This document shows, piece after piece, positions 17,565 through 26,458 of a stretch of DNA of 64,000 nucleotides. Location: NCBI RefSeq assembly GCF_003967515.1, contig NZ_BIFQ01000001.1:1364001-1428000 (forward strand), given 5' to 3'. Both the position numbers and the translations under genes were made by a program. How positions within the stretch are numbered: position 1 is the first letter of the stretch; the number at the start of each line of letters is the position of its first letter. Below the pieces are notes generated by a model. The model worked only from the letters and a program-made list of their open reading frames with translations. It was not told where the DNA came from and ran no database searches. The DNA comes from Dictyobacter aurantiacus. Its GTDB lineage: Bacteria; Chloroflexota; Ktedonobacteria; Ktedonobacterales; Ktedonobacteraceae.

Positions 17565-17614
17565 CACAACCTCCTCCACATAATCATCCACACAAGGTCA
17601 TAATGTTATCGGAT

Positions 17615-19174
17615 TTAAAATCCATTTCCGGCTGGAGCGTACGTGCCGCCTGGCGCAAAGTTTAAGGGTCCACTTGATTGTAAGGGCTGCATGGATTGGG
17701 GCGTGGTGACCCAACCGCGTCCAGGTACAAAGGTCGCGCCGTTTCCACCATTGCCCCACTGCGATTCGGTCTCTATACTATTTCCAATCACCGGCCCAGC
17801 GGGCATCGAGGTGTTGCCATCGGATGCTGGAATAGCTGGCATGGAGGCCGACCAGGGTGAAGCGGCGGTCGAGGCGTAGCCCGGCGCGACATAACCGTTA
17901 CCCAGTCCCGAGGCAACCAGTTCGCGTGCGACCGGCGAGGTCTCCTGCAAAGATTGCTCACCGGGTAAGGAAGCCATAATCAACCCTTCGGCGATCAACT
18001 CACCTACAATGGGACACACAATGTCGGGAGTTGATCCTAATTCCTGACAAATGACGGTCAAGGGGGTGCGGCCATCGACCCGTGTAAGTATACACCATTG
18101 ATCAGGCGTTAATTGTACCTGAGGATTCTGCTCACGATAGGCCGAGAGGTCCGTGGGTAATAGTACCATGTCGGGCAACATAAATGAGGTATCGATGCGC
18201 CTGGGCGGTATCGGATTCATCACTGGCACCGGCTGTAAGGCGGGCGCGACCTTCGGATCGCTGGCCGCGTCTTCACCAAATAAAGAAGGAAATCCACTAT
18301 CGGTCTGCGCCGGTGCTACGTCGGCAAACGAAGCCACGTCGGCAAACGAAGCCACGTCGGCAAATGAAGCCACGTCGGCAAATGAAGCCACGTCGGCAAA
18401 CGATGGCGTCTCGGGCTCGGCCTTTTTCACTACCGGCTCTATACCCTCGGTGGCCGGAAATGAGGTAGCAACAGATGATGCGGCAAAAGAAGAGTCGTCC
18501 AGGAATTGAGACGCGCTCATCAGGGTCGGAACACGCGCTACATCTGGTGATGGGGTACGCGGAGTGGTTGCCGGCCTGGTCATCTGCGGCGTCGCTGGAG
18601 CTACCGCCGGCGACATCGGTGGTACCGGCTGCACTGGCATAACCGGTGTAGTGCCAATCGAGGTATATACCGATGGCTTGACAGAGGGAGCAGATGTGGG
18701 TAGGGCGGCCGTAGCATTGGAAAGTAAGGTAGAAATAGACATAGAGACAAGCAGCCGCTCAGTAGGAGCCGGAGCATCCTCATCAAAATAAATCTCACCC
18801 GATGTCCACATCAGTAACACCTTGAGGACTTCCGTGGTATTCTTGATCGTCCAGTTGCGCAGGTCATCGCGAGTGACGTGGCGAAGCTCCATCAAAGTGC
18901 GGGCCGTTTGAGCTTCATTCTTGCTGGCCTCGCCGAGTACGCGCGAAATCTCCTGAAAAGCAGCGGGCGAAATAATACCGTCTTGTAACAGACGTTCACC
19001 CAGCGTTGCACTTGTGCGCAGCGGACCCACGCATAAGAGGCGGCCGTCGCGGATGTAAAACTCGATCCACTGCGCTCCCTGACGAATCGTCAGTAGACCA
19101 GTCTTTTCATGTCCTTCTGTTCGTTGCAACACATTTGCTAGACTAAATTGCTCTAATGTACCTATCAGTGACAC
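17615..19174 (-). CDS. DUF4388 domain protein with length-variable repeat linker
   Basis: A 519-residue protein. Residues 1-150 form the DUF4388 (PATAN-like) region (MSLIGTLEQFSLANVLQ, GLLTI, FYIRDGRLL), found in proteins linked to two-component and gliding/polarity signalling. A disordered Pro/Thr/Ala linker (155-330) includes five ASFADV hexapeptide units at about 257-288, encoded by an 18-bp minisatellite. Residues 340-410 look like a winged-helix segment (WCILTRVDGRTPLTVICQELG). A Gly/Pro-rich tail follows. It is cotranscribed with the AAA+ gene downstream, suggesting a sensing or adaptor role for that ATPase. Confidence 0.75.
   Translation of the reverse strand: MSLIGTLEQFSLANVLQRTEGHEKTGLLTIRQGAQWIEFYIRDGRLLCVGPLRTSATLGERLLQDGIISPAAFQEISRVLGEASKNEAQTARTLMELRHVTRDDLRNWTIKNTTEVLKVLLMWTSGEIYFDEDAPAPTERLLVSMSISTLLSNATAALPTSAPSVKPSVYTSIGTTPVMPVQPVPPMSPAVAPATPQMTRPATTPRTPSPDVARVPTLMSASQFLDDSSFAASSVATSFPATEGIEPVVKKAEPETPSFADVASFADVASFADVASFADVASFADVAPAQTDSGFPSLFGEDAASDPKVAPALQPVPVMNPIPPRRIDTSFMLPDMVLLPTDLSAYREQNPQVQLTPDQWCILTRVDGRTPLTVICQELGSTPDIVCPIVGELIAEGLIMASLPGEQSLQETSPVARELVASGLGNGYVAPGYASTAASPWSASMPAIPASDGNTSMPAGPVIGNSIETESQWGNGGNGATFVPGRGWVTTPQSMQPLQSSGPLNFAPGGTYAPAGNGF
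18318..18407 (-). repeat. 18-bp minisatellite in coding sequence
   Basis: acgtcggcaaacgaagcc recurs five times (starts 18318, 18336, 18354, 18372, 18390) with only c/t changes at one site and a changed last unit. Each unit is one hexapeptide (ASFADV), so gain or loss of units keeps the frame. Confidence 0.85.
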
Positions 19175-19442
19175 AATACTTCACCGTCCGTCCAGAAAAC
19201 GACCCTCATGCAGCCTATGAATCCCGCTCTCCACCCGTTCCCCAGACTTCTTTATCATCATTCATAGACCATCATACACGAGAGCCAACTACTACTCTTC
19301 GTATTCCGTATTCTTTTGTGTGCACAGTGTAGATTCTCGTAAAGCACCTTGAGATTTGCTGGTAGCGTCGATAGCGGCCAGATGCAACAGGGAGCATTAC
19401 ATCCCCGCACGTGTGGAGCGAACAAAAGTTCGTAAAGACAAA

Positions 19443-19474
19443 TCTAGAGCAGATGTATATATATCTGCTCTAGT
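19443..19474 (-). terminator. terminator of tRNA-Ser
   Basis: ctagagcagat and atctgctctag form an 11-bp inverted repeat immediately 3' of the tRNA, with a short AT loop. Confidence 0.6.
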
Positions 19475-19475
19475 A

Positions 19476-19558
19476 CGGAAGGAGAGGGATTCGAACCCCC
19501 GGGGCTCTCACCCAGCTGTTTTCAAGACAGCCGCAATAGACCACTCTGCCATCCTTCC
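19476..19558 (-). tRNA. tRNA-Ser (anticodon TGA)
   Basis: On the minus strand the acceptor GGAAGGA pairs with TCCTTCC. The anticodon stem GCTGT/ACAGC holds loop CTTGAAA (anticodon TGA). A class II variable arm follows (GGGTGAGAGCCCC), then T-arm GGGGTTCGAATCCC. The seryl-tRNA synthetase gene lies 500 bp upstream on the same strand. Confidence 0.93.
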
Positions 19559-19564
19559 GCAGAT

Positions 19565-19593
19565 AATATACCACAACTGTGCCACCTTGTGAA
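19565..19593 (-). promoter_or_regulatory. promoter of tRNA-Ser
   Basis: On the minus strand, TTCACA (19593-19588), a 17-bp spacer and TATATT (19570-19565), ending 6 bp before the tRNA. Confidence 0.55.
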
Positions 19594-19603
19594 GGGGTTT
19601 TCT

Positions 19604-19642
19604 GTCATTTTAAGAAATGTTGTAAATATTTCTTAAAATGAC
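19604..19642. repeat. AT-rich inverted repeat upstream of tRNA-Ser
   Basis: gtcattttaagaaat and its exact complement are separated by 9 bases. It may terminate transcription coming from serS before the tRNA promoter. Confidence 0.45.
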
Positions 19643-19659
19643 TGCTCCCTTATTTGTGT

Positions 19660-19895
19660 TGCCGCCTGCGGCGGCGGAAAAGGGAGGGAGGAGATGAGGG
19701 GGGACACCCCCACTCCCCCGGCAGGTGGGGCTCGTCGCCCCTCCTGCACTTCCCCACCTTTGTTCGCGTGCCGCCCGCGGCGGCGGGGAAGGGGGGGCAT
19801 GGCGGGGACACCCCGCTCCCCGGCAGGTGGGGCTCGTCGCCCCTCCTGCACTTCCCCACCTTTGTTCGCGTACCGCCTGCGGCGGCGGGAACATG
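19660..19895. repeat. GC-rich tandem repeat (about 106 bp units)
   Basis: cggcaggtggggctcgtcgc continues through cctcctgcacttccccacc into tttgttcgcgtaccgcc-type sequence and a gcggcggcgg tract, and occurs twice in tandem (starts near 19719 and 19822). A third ccgcctgcggcggcgg end lies at about 19660. It is strongly GC-skewed relative to its surroundings. Long open frames on both strands are a by-product of composition. A related ccgcc..cggcgg end occurs at 36571. Confidence 0.65.
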
Positions 19896-20084
19896 GGTTC
19901 GGCCTTGCGGCCGATTCCTCCCTCACCTCTACGGAAATACCCTTGTTATTATATTCACGCTTTGGGAGGGCTTTTTTTGCGCTTTACCCTGTTTTACATT
20001 AAAGATAAGAATCTACCGATGGTTGGCTTTTCCTGATTTTGCAATCGATTGAAATAAATATTTGACTCTATAAGAGTACGCAGG

Positions 20085-21356
20085 TTATGTGAGCATAGAT
20101 GCGCCCATGTAGGGACGTAGGACTTTTGGGACGACTATTGTGCCATCTGCCTGTTGATAGGTTTCTAGAATGGCGGCCATGGTGCGCCCAACAGCGAGTC
20201 CGGATGCGTTCAGGGTGTGGACATAGCCGGGCCGCGCGTGATTTTCTGGACGGTACTTGATGTTGGCTCTCCGAGCCTGAAATGCCTCGCAGTTGCTGAT
20301 GGAGGAGACCTCTATGTATTCCTGAATACCCGGCATCCAGACTTCAAGGTCATAGGTTTTGGCGGCGGCAAAGGGCAGGTGCGCGCAGTTGAGAACGACG
20401 ATACGATAGGGCAATTCGAGCATCTGCAGGATCGTTTCCGCATGTTGGCGTATGTGCTCAAGCCGGATGTATGAATGCTGGGGCTCGCTGTATTGAAACA
20501 ATTCAATTTTATTGAATTGATGTAGCCTGAGTAGACCACGGGTATGGCGCGAAGCAGAGCCCGCTTCACGCCGATAGGCGGTTGTCCAGGCCACGTAGCG
20601 TAAAGGCAGCTGTTCTTGAGCGAGGATACTGTTGCTGTGCATGCCAACCAACGGCACTTCGGCCGTGGGATTAAGGTAGAGCGCGTCTTCGCTACAGGCG
20701 TATGCCTGGTCCTCAAATTTGGGCAGCTGGCCAGCTCCGATCATGACCGAGCGACGCGCCAGTTGGGGAGGCATGATCTCGGTATATCCGTGTTCGCGGG
20801 TATGGATATCTAGCATAAAGGAGATTAGAGCTCGTTCCAGACGCGCCCCATGGCCTTTGAGTACAATGAAGCGGTTGCCGGCAATGCGTGAGCCCATGTC
20901 AGTATCGATCAACCCCAACCGCTCGGCCAGAATCCAGTGCGGCTGCAGTTCAAAGTGCAGATGCCGAGCATTGGCCGGTTCTCCCCATGTTAAAACAATG
21001 TCATCGGGAGAGTCTGGCCGGCCGATCGGCACGCTCTGATGAGGCAGATTCGGTAAGGCAAGCAACAACATCTGCAGACGCGTATCCAGGTCCGCTTTAT
21101 CCAGTTCAAGCTTGCTAATCTCCTCAGACAACGCTTTGATACTCTTATTGAGATCAGTACGCCGGTCGGTGGGCAAGGCGCGAACGGCCTCCCGCTGCTG
21201 CTTCAACCTCATATAAAGACCATCTCGCTGCGCGACCAGACTTTTATGCTGCTCAGCTAGCTGCAGTATCTCATCAATATTGCGCGTCTCAGCGCGCTTT
21301 TGTAGCGCATCCCGTACCACGTCGGAATGCTGACAAACGAAATCCAGACTCAGCAT
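20085..21356 (-). CDS. serS: seryl-tRNA synthetase
   Basis: A 423-residue class II synthetase of normal length. The N-terminal long coiled coil (about 30-105, rich in Lys, Arg and Glu) binds the tRNA variable arm. The catalytic domain follows: TAEVPLVGMH, motif 2 YVAWTTAYRREAGSA, and motif 3 GLAVGRTMAAILE near the C-terminus. It charges tRNA-Ser, one copy of which lies just downstream. The start MLSLDFVCQHSDVVRDAL fits the family; the frame stays open to 21470 but those residues do not match. No ribosome binding site precedes the ATG, so a leaderless or short-leader message is possible. Confidence 0.95.
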   Translation of the reverse strand: MLSLDFVCQHSDVVRDALQKRAETRNIDEILQLAEQHKSLVAQRDGLYMRLKQQREAVRALPTDRRTDLNKSIKALSEEISKLELDKADLDTRLQMLLLALPNLPHQSVPIGRPDSPDDIVLTWGEPANARHLHFELQPHWILAERLGLIDTDMGSRIAGNRFIVLKGHGARLERALISFMLDIHTREHGYTEIMPPQLARRSVMIGAGQLPKFEDQAYACSEDALYLNPTAEVPLVGMHSNSILAQEQLPLRYVAWTTAYRREAGSASRHTRGLLRLHQFNKIELFQYSEPQHSYIRLEHIRQHAETILQMLELPYRIVVLNCAHLPFAAAKTYDLEVWMPGIQEYIEVSSISNCEAFQARRANIKYRPENHARPGYVHTLNASGLAVGRTMAAILETYQQADGTIVVPKVLRPYMGASMLT

Positions 21357-21536
21357 ATAGTGTAGTATAGCATAGCACAAACGTTTTAGCCGCTTTTTGG
21401 TACCGCATACTGCTACATTCTCCACGACAGAGACAATCTCCCTGGTTGCGTATTGTCTCAGGTGATGCATACAATGGCAGAAAAGCCAGGTTCTCTATAT
21501 TTTATGATATTTTATGAGGAGAGAAACACAATCCAT

Positions 21537-22361
21537 ATGAGCCGATCCATACAACTACTCTGTTCTACGGGAGTCTTTAGTCGCTATCCCGATCTTACTG
21601 GTTATAAAGCCATTGTGAAATATGGTCCCTTGCTGGATGCTGATGGCTTTGAAGTTATGTTTTATCCATCCTGGTATTCCCGCATTGAAGAAATCGCCGA
21701 TGAACTGCGGCGCACAGGGCTGCGCTTCCCGGCCATGCATACCGAGAAAAATATCGGTACGGCCCTCGGGCAACCCGATCCCGTAGAACGCGAGCACGGG
21801 GTGCGGCTGCTGGCGGAGAATTGCCGTCTCGCCAGTCTGCTTGGCTGCCGGATACTGGTGCTCCACCTGTGGAACTGGCCCGAGTTGGATGATAACCTGG
21901 ATAACAATCTATCCTTGCTGGACAGGTGCTACGATATCGCGCTGAGCAATGGGATAGAGCTGGCATTGGAAAGTATTCCAGGTCGCCACTTTGATCCTCT
22001 GACAAATCTGCACCGAGCCCTGGAACGTGATGCACGCTGCCACTTTGGTCTGGATACTGAATTTCTGGCGAACTACGATCAGCTGGAGCAGGTCTTCGAG
22101 ACCCCCTGGCTCTGGCAGGATGATCGTACCCATCATGTTCATATTAAAGACTCCAATGGACAACCCTTCGTTGATGGCAAGCGCCGTTATCTTCATCCTG
22201 GTGAGGGCGATATCGATTTTGCCGGCTTCTTTAGCCGCCTCAAGCAGCGCGGCTTTACAGGCAACCTGAGCCTGGAATCGCCCGCCATCACCATCGATGG
22301 AGAGGTGCACCTGGATCAACTGCACGACAGTCTGAATTTCATTCGCCGCTACCTCTGGTAA
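21537..22361 (+). CDS. sugar phosphate isomerase/epimerase family protein
   Basis: A 274-residue TIM-barrel protein of the xylose isomerase-like/AP endonuclease 2 superfamily. Metal-site type motifs are visible: LHLWNWPELDD, LALESIPG, FGLDTEFL, HHVHIKDSNG and the C-terminal LSLES. The exact substrate is not evident. The ATG at 21537 gives the usual beta-1 start (SIQLLCSTGVF); GAGGAGAG lies upstream, though 13 bp away. It is transcribed divergently from serS with about 180 bp between start codons, and is followed by a palindromic element. Confidence 0.8.
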   Translation: MSRSIQLLCSTGVFSRYPDLTGYKAIVKYGPLLDADGFEVMFYPSWYSRIEEIADELRRTGLRFPAMHTEKNIGTALGQPDPVEREHGVRLLAENCRLASLLGCRILVLHLWNWPELDDNLDNNLSLLDRCYDIALSNGIELALESIPGRHFDPLTNLHRALERDARCHFGLDTEFLANYDQLEQVFETPWLWQDDRTHHVHIKDSNGQPFVDGKRRYLHPGEGDIDFAGFFSRLKQRGFTGNLSLESPAITIDGEVHLDQLHDSLNFIRRYLW

Positions 22362-22405
22362 TAAGGTTTTACAGGTAGTTGGTGCAACGCAACAGGTGGA
22401 ACTCA

Positions 22406-22570
22406 TTCGCGCCCTCGGCCCCTGACTTGAGCGCCAGGGCACTCAAAACAAATTGAAGGATGTGCTGGTACAAAAAGCGTGGGCCGAGCCCACGCTTTTT
22501 GTACCAGCACATCCTTCAAAAAATATGTGCGGCCGCGCATGCGGACGCCCGTGCGGGGGCGCTCCAGTCA
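22406..22570 (+). repeat. variable-stem palindromic element
   Basis: A diverged left module (cgcgccctcggcccctgact) is followed by a 67-bp palindrome at 22453-22519 (32-bp arms around cga, ttgaaggatgtgctggta at the outer end). A perfectly kept right module follows (gtgcggccgcgcatgcgg, then acgcccgtgcgggggcgct). The right module is identical to that at 13185 while the palindromes share little. Confidence 0.75.
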
Positions 22571-23018
22571 CCCCTATAAAGCAAGCCTGGCGCTCTCCCT
22601 GCTTGACAAGCAATTTATGGATCAGGTATGCTTATTATGTTATGCAGAATGAATACATTTGCCGCACTGAGCAAGATAAGATTGCTCAGTTTCTGGCTTA
22701 CCACTACCCCTATAAAGCCATTACGCATGTGCGCGCCGCATAAGCCTGGTACATCGCTTATGCGGCGGAAAGCAGTGCTGATGTCGTAGATGACGTACGG
22801 TTGCACTTCAAGTAGACCGTAGGTTCGTTTCTTCCTGTCTGTACTCCTCTCCTGCCTGATCTGTGTCCTTACGCTACCCATCATCTCATCACCTTCCTCT
22901 GCAGCTGATGGCCAGGTTCTATCCCCAATGGTAACGCTGTCTTACGTACTCTCTACCCGTATGCAGCCCACCCCCAACCTGGTTGTGCGCTGCTCAATTT
23001 CTTCAGAAGGAAGCTACG
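22571..23018. other. intergenic stretch before ABC-F gene
   Basis: A 33-codon open frame at about 22638-22742 (QNEYICRTEQDKIAQFLAYH) has a protein-like composition but no ribosome binding site, and may be a gene remnant. The rest shows no recognisable gene or RNA. Confidence 0.35.
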
Positions 23019-24662
23019 ATGTTACTGGTACAATTCTCCAGGGTCAGCAAGGATTATGCTGGCAATGCCGTCTTTGATCAATTGGATTTAGAGGTTCTCA
23101 CCGGAGAACGCATCGGCCTGGTGGGTGAGAATGGCTGCGGTAAATCTACGCTGCTGCGCCTGATGGCTGGCCTGGACACACCAACGGAAGGAACCATTTC
23201 GCGCAAGCGCCGCCTGACAATAGGCCATCTTTCACAGGAGATCGACCCGCGCCAGCATGCGAAGACGATCTTTGAGGTAGTGCTGGAGGTTTCGGATGAG
23301 TTCGCCGACCACATGGCCTATCAGCAGCGTCTAGAGCAGCAGATGGCCGATCCCGCCGTCTGTGCTGATCCCGATGCCCTGGAAAAGGTCCTTGAGGCTT
23401 ATGGCAAGGCTCAGGAGCGCTTTGAAGCTCTGGGCGGCTATATGGTGGAGCACAAGGCCAAAGCCGTGTTGAGCGGACTGGGCTTTAAGGATTCCGATTA
23501 TGCTCAACTGGTCGGGACCCTCAGTGGCGGCGAGAAGAAGCTGGTCAATCTGGCGCGCATCCTGGTGCAGACGCCAGATCTGCTGCTGCTGGATGAGCCC
23601 GATAATCACCTGGATATGCAGGTCAAGCGCTGGCTGGAGGCATACATCCAGGACTATCCCGGCGCGGTCGTGATCATCTCACACGATCGTCATCTGCTCG
23701 ATCGTACCGTCAATAAGATCTTCCAGCTGGAGGATGGCGCGATCGACGTGTATATAGGAAATTACACGGCATATGTGAAGGAGCGCCAGCTGCGTCTGCA
23801 ACAACGCTACGAGTACTATCTGACACAGCAGGACGAGATTAAACGTCTGGAAGCTAGCCTGGTGCAGTTGCGTGAATGGGCAAAGATGAACGATAAGTTC
23901 GCCGGGCGCATGCACAATATGGAGAAGCGCATCGCGCGCATTAAAGAAGACCTGGCAGAAAAGCCGGTGCTCGTACGCAACAAGATGAAGGTGAAGCTGG
24001 ATCCTGAGCGTAGCAGTAAGAAGGTGCTGGAGGTTAAGAATCTGGAACTCTCGGTCGCCGGCCAGCTCCTGTGCAAGCCATTTGACCTGACGATCATGCA
24101 CGGTGAACGGGTCGGAATCGTGGGCGAGAATGGCAGCGGCAAGTCGACGTTGGTGAAGACGTTGCTCGGTCTGCTACCAGTGCAGCAGGGTGAGGTGCGC
24201 ATCGGCCCCAGCATCATTCCGGGCTACTATTCACAGGAACAGGAGACCCTGCCATTCAACAGCACGCCGATCGAGTTTGTGACGCGGCTGAAAAATATGA
24301 GTGAGGGACAGGCCATCGCCCTGCTGCACCGCCTGCTCTTCTCGTATCGGGATATGCATAATACGATCGCCAATCTCAGCGGCGGCGAGAAGAGCCGCCT
24401 GCAGATCGCCCGCCTGATGCTGACGGAGGCCAACTTTCTCTTGCTCGATGAGCCAACCAACAACCTGGATATCCCATCCGTCGAGGTGCTGGAGGCCGCC
24501 CTGCAGCAGTTCGATGGCACCCTGCTGATGATCTCACACGATCGCTACTTTCTTGATAAGCTGGCGACCAGGATCATCGCCATCGAGTCCGACCAGACCC
24601 TGCGTGTCTATCCGGGCAACTTTTCCTACTACAGCGAGAAGCAGCAGTATGCCTGGATATAG
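23019..24662 (+). CDS. ABC-F family ATP-binding protein
   Basis: A 547-residue protein with two ABC domains and no membrane segments. First domain: Walker A GENGCGKST, signature TLSGGEKKLVN, Walker B LLLDEPDNHLD. A charged linker of about 80 residues (QQRYEYYLTQQDEIKRLEAS) forms the ABC-F interdomain arm. Second domain: GENGSGKST, NLSGGEKSRLQ, LLLDEPTNNLD. ABC-F proteins act on the ribosome, some rescuing it from antibiotics and others tuning translation; the subgroup cannot be fixed here. The ATG at 23019 follows AAGGA. A GTG at 22983 has no site. Confidence 0.93.
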   Translation: MLLVQFSRVSKDYAGNAVFDQLDLEVLTGERIGLVGENGCGKSTLLRLMAGLDTPTEGTISRKRRLTIGHLSQEIDPRQHAKTIFEVVLEVSDEFADHMAYQQRLEQQMADPAVCADPDALEKVLEAYGKAQERFEALGGYMVEHKAKAVLSGLGFKDSDYAQLVGTLSGGEKKLVNLARILVQTPDLLLLDEPDNHLDMQVKRWLEAYIQDYPGAVVIISHDRHLLDRTVNKIFQLEDGAIDVYIGNYTAYVKERQLRLQQRYEYYLTQQDEIKRLEASLVQLREWAKMNDKFAGRMHNMEKRIARIKEDLAEKPVLVRNKMKVKLDPERSSKKVLEVKNLELSVAGQLLCKPFDLTIMHGERVGIVGENGSGKSTLVKTLLGLLPVQQGEVRIGPSIIPGYYSQEQETLPFNSTPIEFVTRLKNMSEGQAIALLHRLLFSYRDMHNTIANLSGGEKSRLQIARLMLTEANFLLLDEPTNNLDIPSVEVLEAALQQFDGTLLMISHDRYFLDKLATRIIAIESDQTLRVYPGNFSYYSEKQQYAWI

Positions 24663-24669
24663 CATTGAC

Positions 24670-24698
24670 GAGGGGAGGATAGCTTTTATCCTCCCCTC
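24670..24698 (+). terminator. terminator of ABC-F gene
   Basis: gaggggaggata pairs with tatcctcccctc across gctttta, 8 bp after the stop. Confidence 0.7.
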
Positions 24699-24833
24699 CG
24701 TTCTCTATCCCCCGGCACGGAATATCCATTTATCCCTGCTCCAAATAAATTTGTTATAGCTGTGCAGTTTACACGTCCTTTCTATTGATGAGTTCTGAGA
24801 CATACATATACCTTCTGGCTCTCTATTGCCGAG

Positions 24834-25033
24834 AGTGTGTCTTACTCTCATGATCATCGCCTGCAACCTGCCTGAGCTTTCGCCTCTCTGGTGCTTACGA
24901 GTCCATTGTGTGTTAGTGCAACCGGGGCGCGTCCGCGTACCGGTTGCACTAACACACAAAACCAGCGCGGCCGCGCCCGCGGAGGCCCGTGCGGAGGCGC
25001 TCATGTGCCCCACAATGGCGAGAATCAAACACT
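24834..25033 (+). repeat. full-length variable-stem palindromic element with terminal inverted repeats
   Basis: Ends: agtgtgtcttactctca on the left and gcgagaatcaaacact on the right, approximate inverted repeats. The inner left module is catgatcatcgcctgc then gagctttcgcctctctggtg. The palindrome at 24906-24959 has arms of ttgtgtgttagtgcaaccgg. The right module is cagcgcggccgcgcccgc then aggcgctcatgtgccc. The same order occurs at 43367. The size (200 bp), lack of a gene and terminal repeats suggest a MITE. Confidence 0.75.
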
Positions 25034-25087
25034 GGCTGACATATTTTTATCGTCCTGTTATGTACATACAAGGAAGTAGCTACATTT

Positions 25088-25783
25088 ATGTATTTCAGAA
25101 CTAGAAATAGAAGTGGCGATATCGCTTTTCGCCTGGTCACCTATCTCTTCCTCACCCATGTGGGCAGAATTATTATGGGCTCCGCATTTTTAATCGGCGG
25201 GCTGATATACGGGTTCAACTCACACACAATTTCTTATCAGAGCATTAATCTGGTCCATTTTCAGCTCTATTCGAGCCAGCGAGATGTAAAATACTACCTG
25301 CGGGATACCAGCACTGGCCTGATCTATACGGCAAACCTGACCGACTTCTCCACCTATTTTTCTGAACAGGATATCGCGCAGTCCCAGCTCGCGCTTATCT
25401 ATGATGACAGTTCTCAGAGCGTTACGATGCCCCTGGTGGATGGAAGTTCCCTCACCGGTACAGGTCACCAGATTCTTAAGTTGACGATCCTGGGTCAACA
25501 GGACAATGCCAGTAATTCATTTGAAACCTATCAGTATCAGAGCCACCCACAATCGTATTTTGAGAATCACTGGGGCGTAGCCAGCATCCTGGTCGGAATC
25601 GGCGCCTGCATTCTATTGGCAACGCTCCTTATCTATCTGATAGCACGTCAGCATAATCCCGCCGAGAATCCACAGCTTTCAACCGAGGAGGTTGAACAGG
25701 CGTATCGCAAACAGACCAGGGATGCCTGGCGTCTGGGGATGGATTCACGCGGGCCAATTGATTTCAAAAAATTGACGCGTTAA
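25088..25783 (+). CDS. two-helix membrane protein with extracytoplasmic domain
   Basis: A 231-residue protein. A first membrane helix at about 20-42 (YLFLTHVGRIIMGSAFLIGG) is followed by an extracytoplasmic beta-rich domain of about 120 residues with many Ser, Tyr and Gln. A second helix lies at about 162-186 (ASILVGIGACILLATLLIYL), with a charged cytoplasmic tail. I do not recognise a family. AAGGA lies 13 bp before ATG. A MITE-like element ends 54 bp upstream, so the promoter may lie within or beside it. Confidence 0.7.
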   Translation: MYFRTRNRSGDIAFRLVTYLFLTHVGRIIMGSAFLIGGLIYGFNSHTISYQSINLVHFQLYSSQRDVKYYLRDTSTGLIYTANLTDFSTYFSEQDIAQSQLALIYDDSSQSVTMPLVDGSSLTGTGHQILKLTILGQQDNASNSFETYQYQSHPQSYFENHWGVASILVGIGACILLATLLIYLIARQHNPAENPQLSTEEVEQAYRKQTRDAWRLGMDSRGPIDFKKLTR

Positions 25784-25798
25784 GATGGAGAATAAAGG

Positions 25799-25830
25799 CT
25801 GGCACGTAGTGTCTTAAAAACCCGTGCCAG
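25799..25830 (+). terminator. hairpin after membrane protein gene
   Basis: ctggcacg pairs with cgtgccag around a 16-base loop; there is no strong T-run. Confidence 0.45.
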
Positions 25831-25925
25831 ACATTGAATATTAGATAGATTTAGGTTACACTATAAACTGTTTGCAACAAACGGTTGCTTATTAGATATG
25901 TGTTATTCGTATGTTGAGAGAAACC

Positions 25926-26399
25926 ATGATTACCGTTATTAAACTCGATCCACTTGGGACCGAAAAAATTCGCTATGATGGCGATGTGATCAAACAGTCG
26001 GACGGGGAGATAGTCATTCAGGCTAGCTGGACGATGGGAGAGCGCGACCTGGGCTATACACGTTTCGAGCCGGGAGATCGCTTTATCGAGTATTATTACG
26101 CGGATCGCTGGTTCAATATCTTTGATATCTCACATAAAGATGGGCAGCGCAAAGGCTGGTACTGCAATATCGCGGAGCCGGCCCATATCCAGGAGCACAC
26201 TATCAAACAGGTAGATCTGTTCCTGGATGTGTGGGTAGATGTCAGTGGTACCCCACTGCTCCTCGATGAGGATGAATTTAACGCGGCAACGATGCTCACT
26301 AGCAGTCAGCACCAGGGCGCCCTTCATGGCCTGCAGGCCCTTCTGCATATGATAGAAAATCGCCAGGAAGTCTTTTCCAGCCTGGCCGCGTATTCGTAG
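25926..26399 (+). CDS. DUF402 (FomD-like) family protein
   Basis: A 157-residue protein. Family features are visible: RFEPGDRFIEYYYADRWFNI, then GWYCNIAEP, VDLFLDVWVD and PLLLDEDEF. The conserved acidic residues bind metal, and characterised relatives hydrolyse nucleoside di- or triphosphates or nucleotidyl intermediates. The start was set at the second ATG, which has GAGAG a few bases before; the first ATG (25911) adds five residues. A HEAT-repeat gene follows 60 bp later and may be in the same operon. Confidence 0.8.
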   Translation: MITVIKLDPLGTEKIRYDGDVIKQSDGEIVIQASWTMGERDLGYTRFEPGDRFIEYYYADRWFNIFDISHKDGQRKGWYCNIAEPAHIQEHTIKQVDLFLDVWVDVSGTPLLLDEDEFNAATMLTSSQHQGALHGLQALLHMIENRQEVFSSLAAYS

Positions 26400-26458
26400 C
26401 GTTTCGTTGAATTATTAGCAGCAAGGGGCAGACCAATGCCCTGAAAGGACATATCTTG

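Noticed and set aside
19610..20052. Several open frames of 60-130 codons on both strands
   Set aside because: They arise from GC-rich tandem repeats without stops. The products are Arg/Pro/Gly low-complexity, and ribosome binding sites are missing.
22453..22743. 96-codon plus-strand frame
   Set aside because: It begins inside a palindromic element. Only its last third has ordinary composition, and no start signal is seen.
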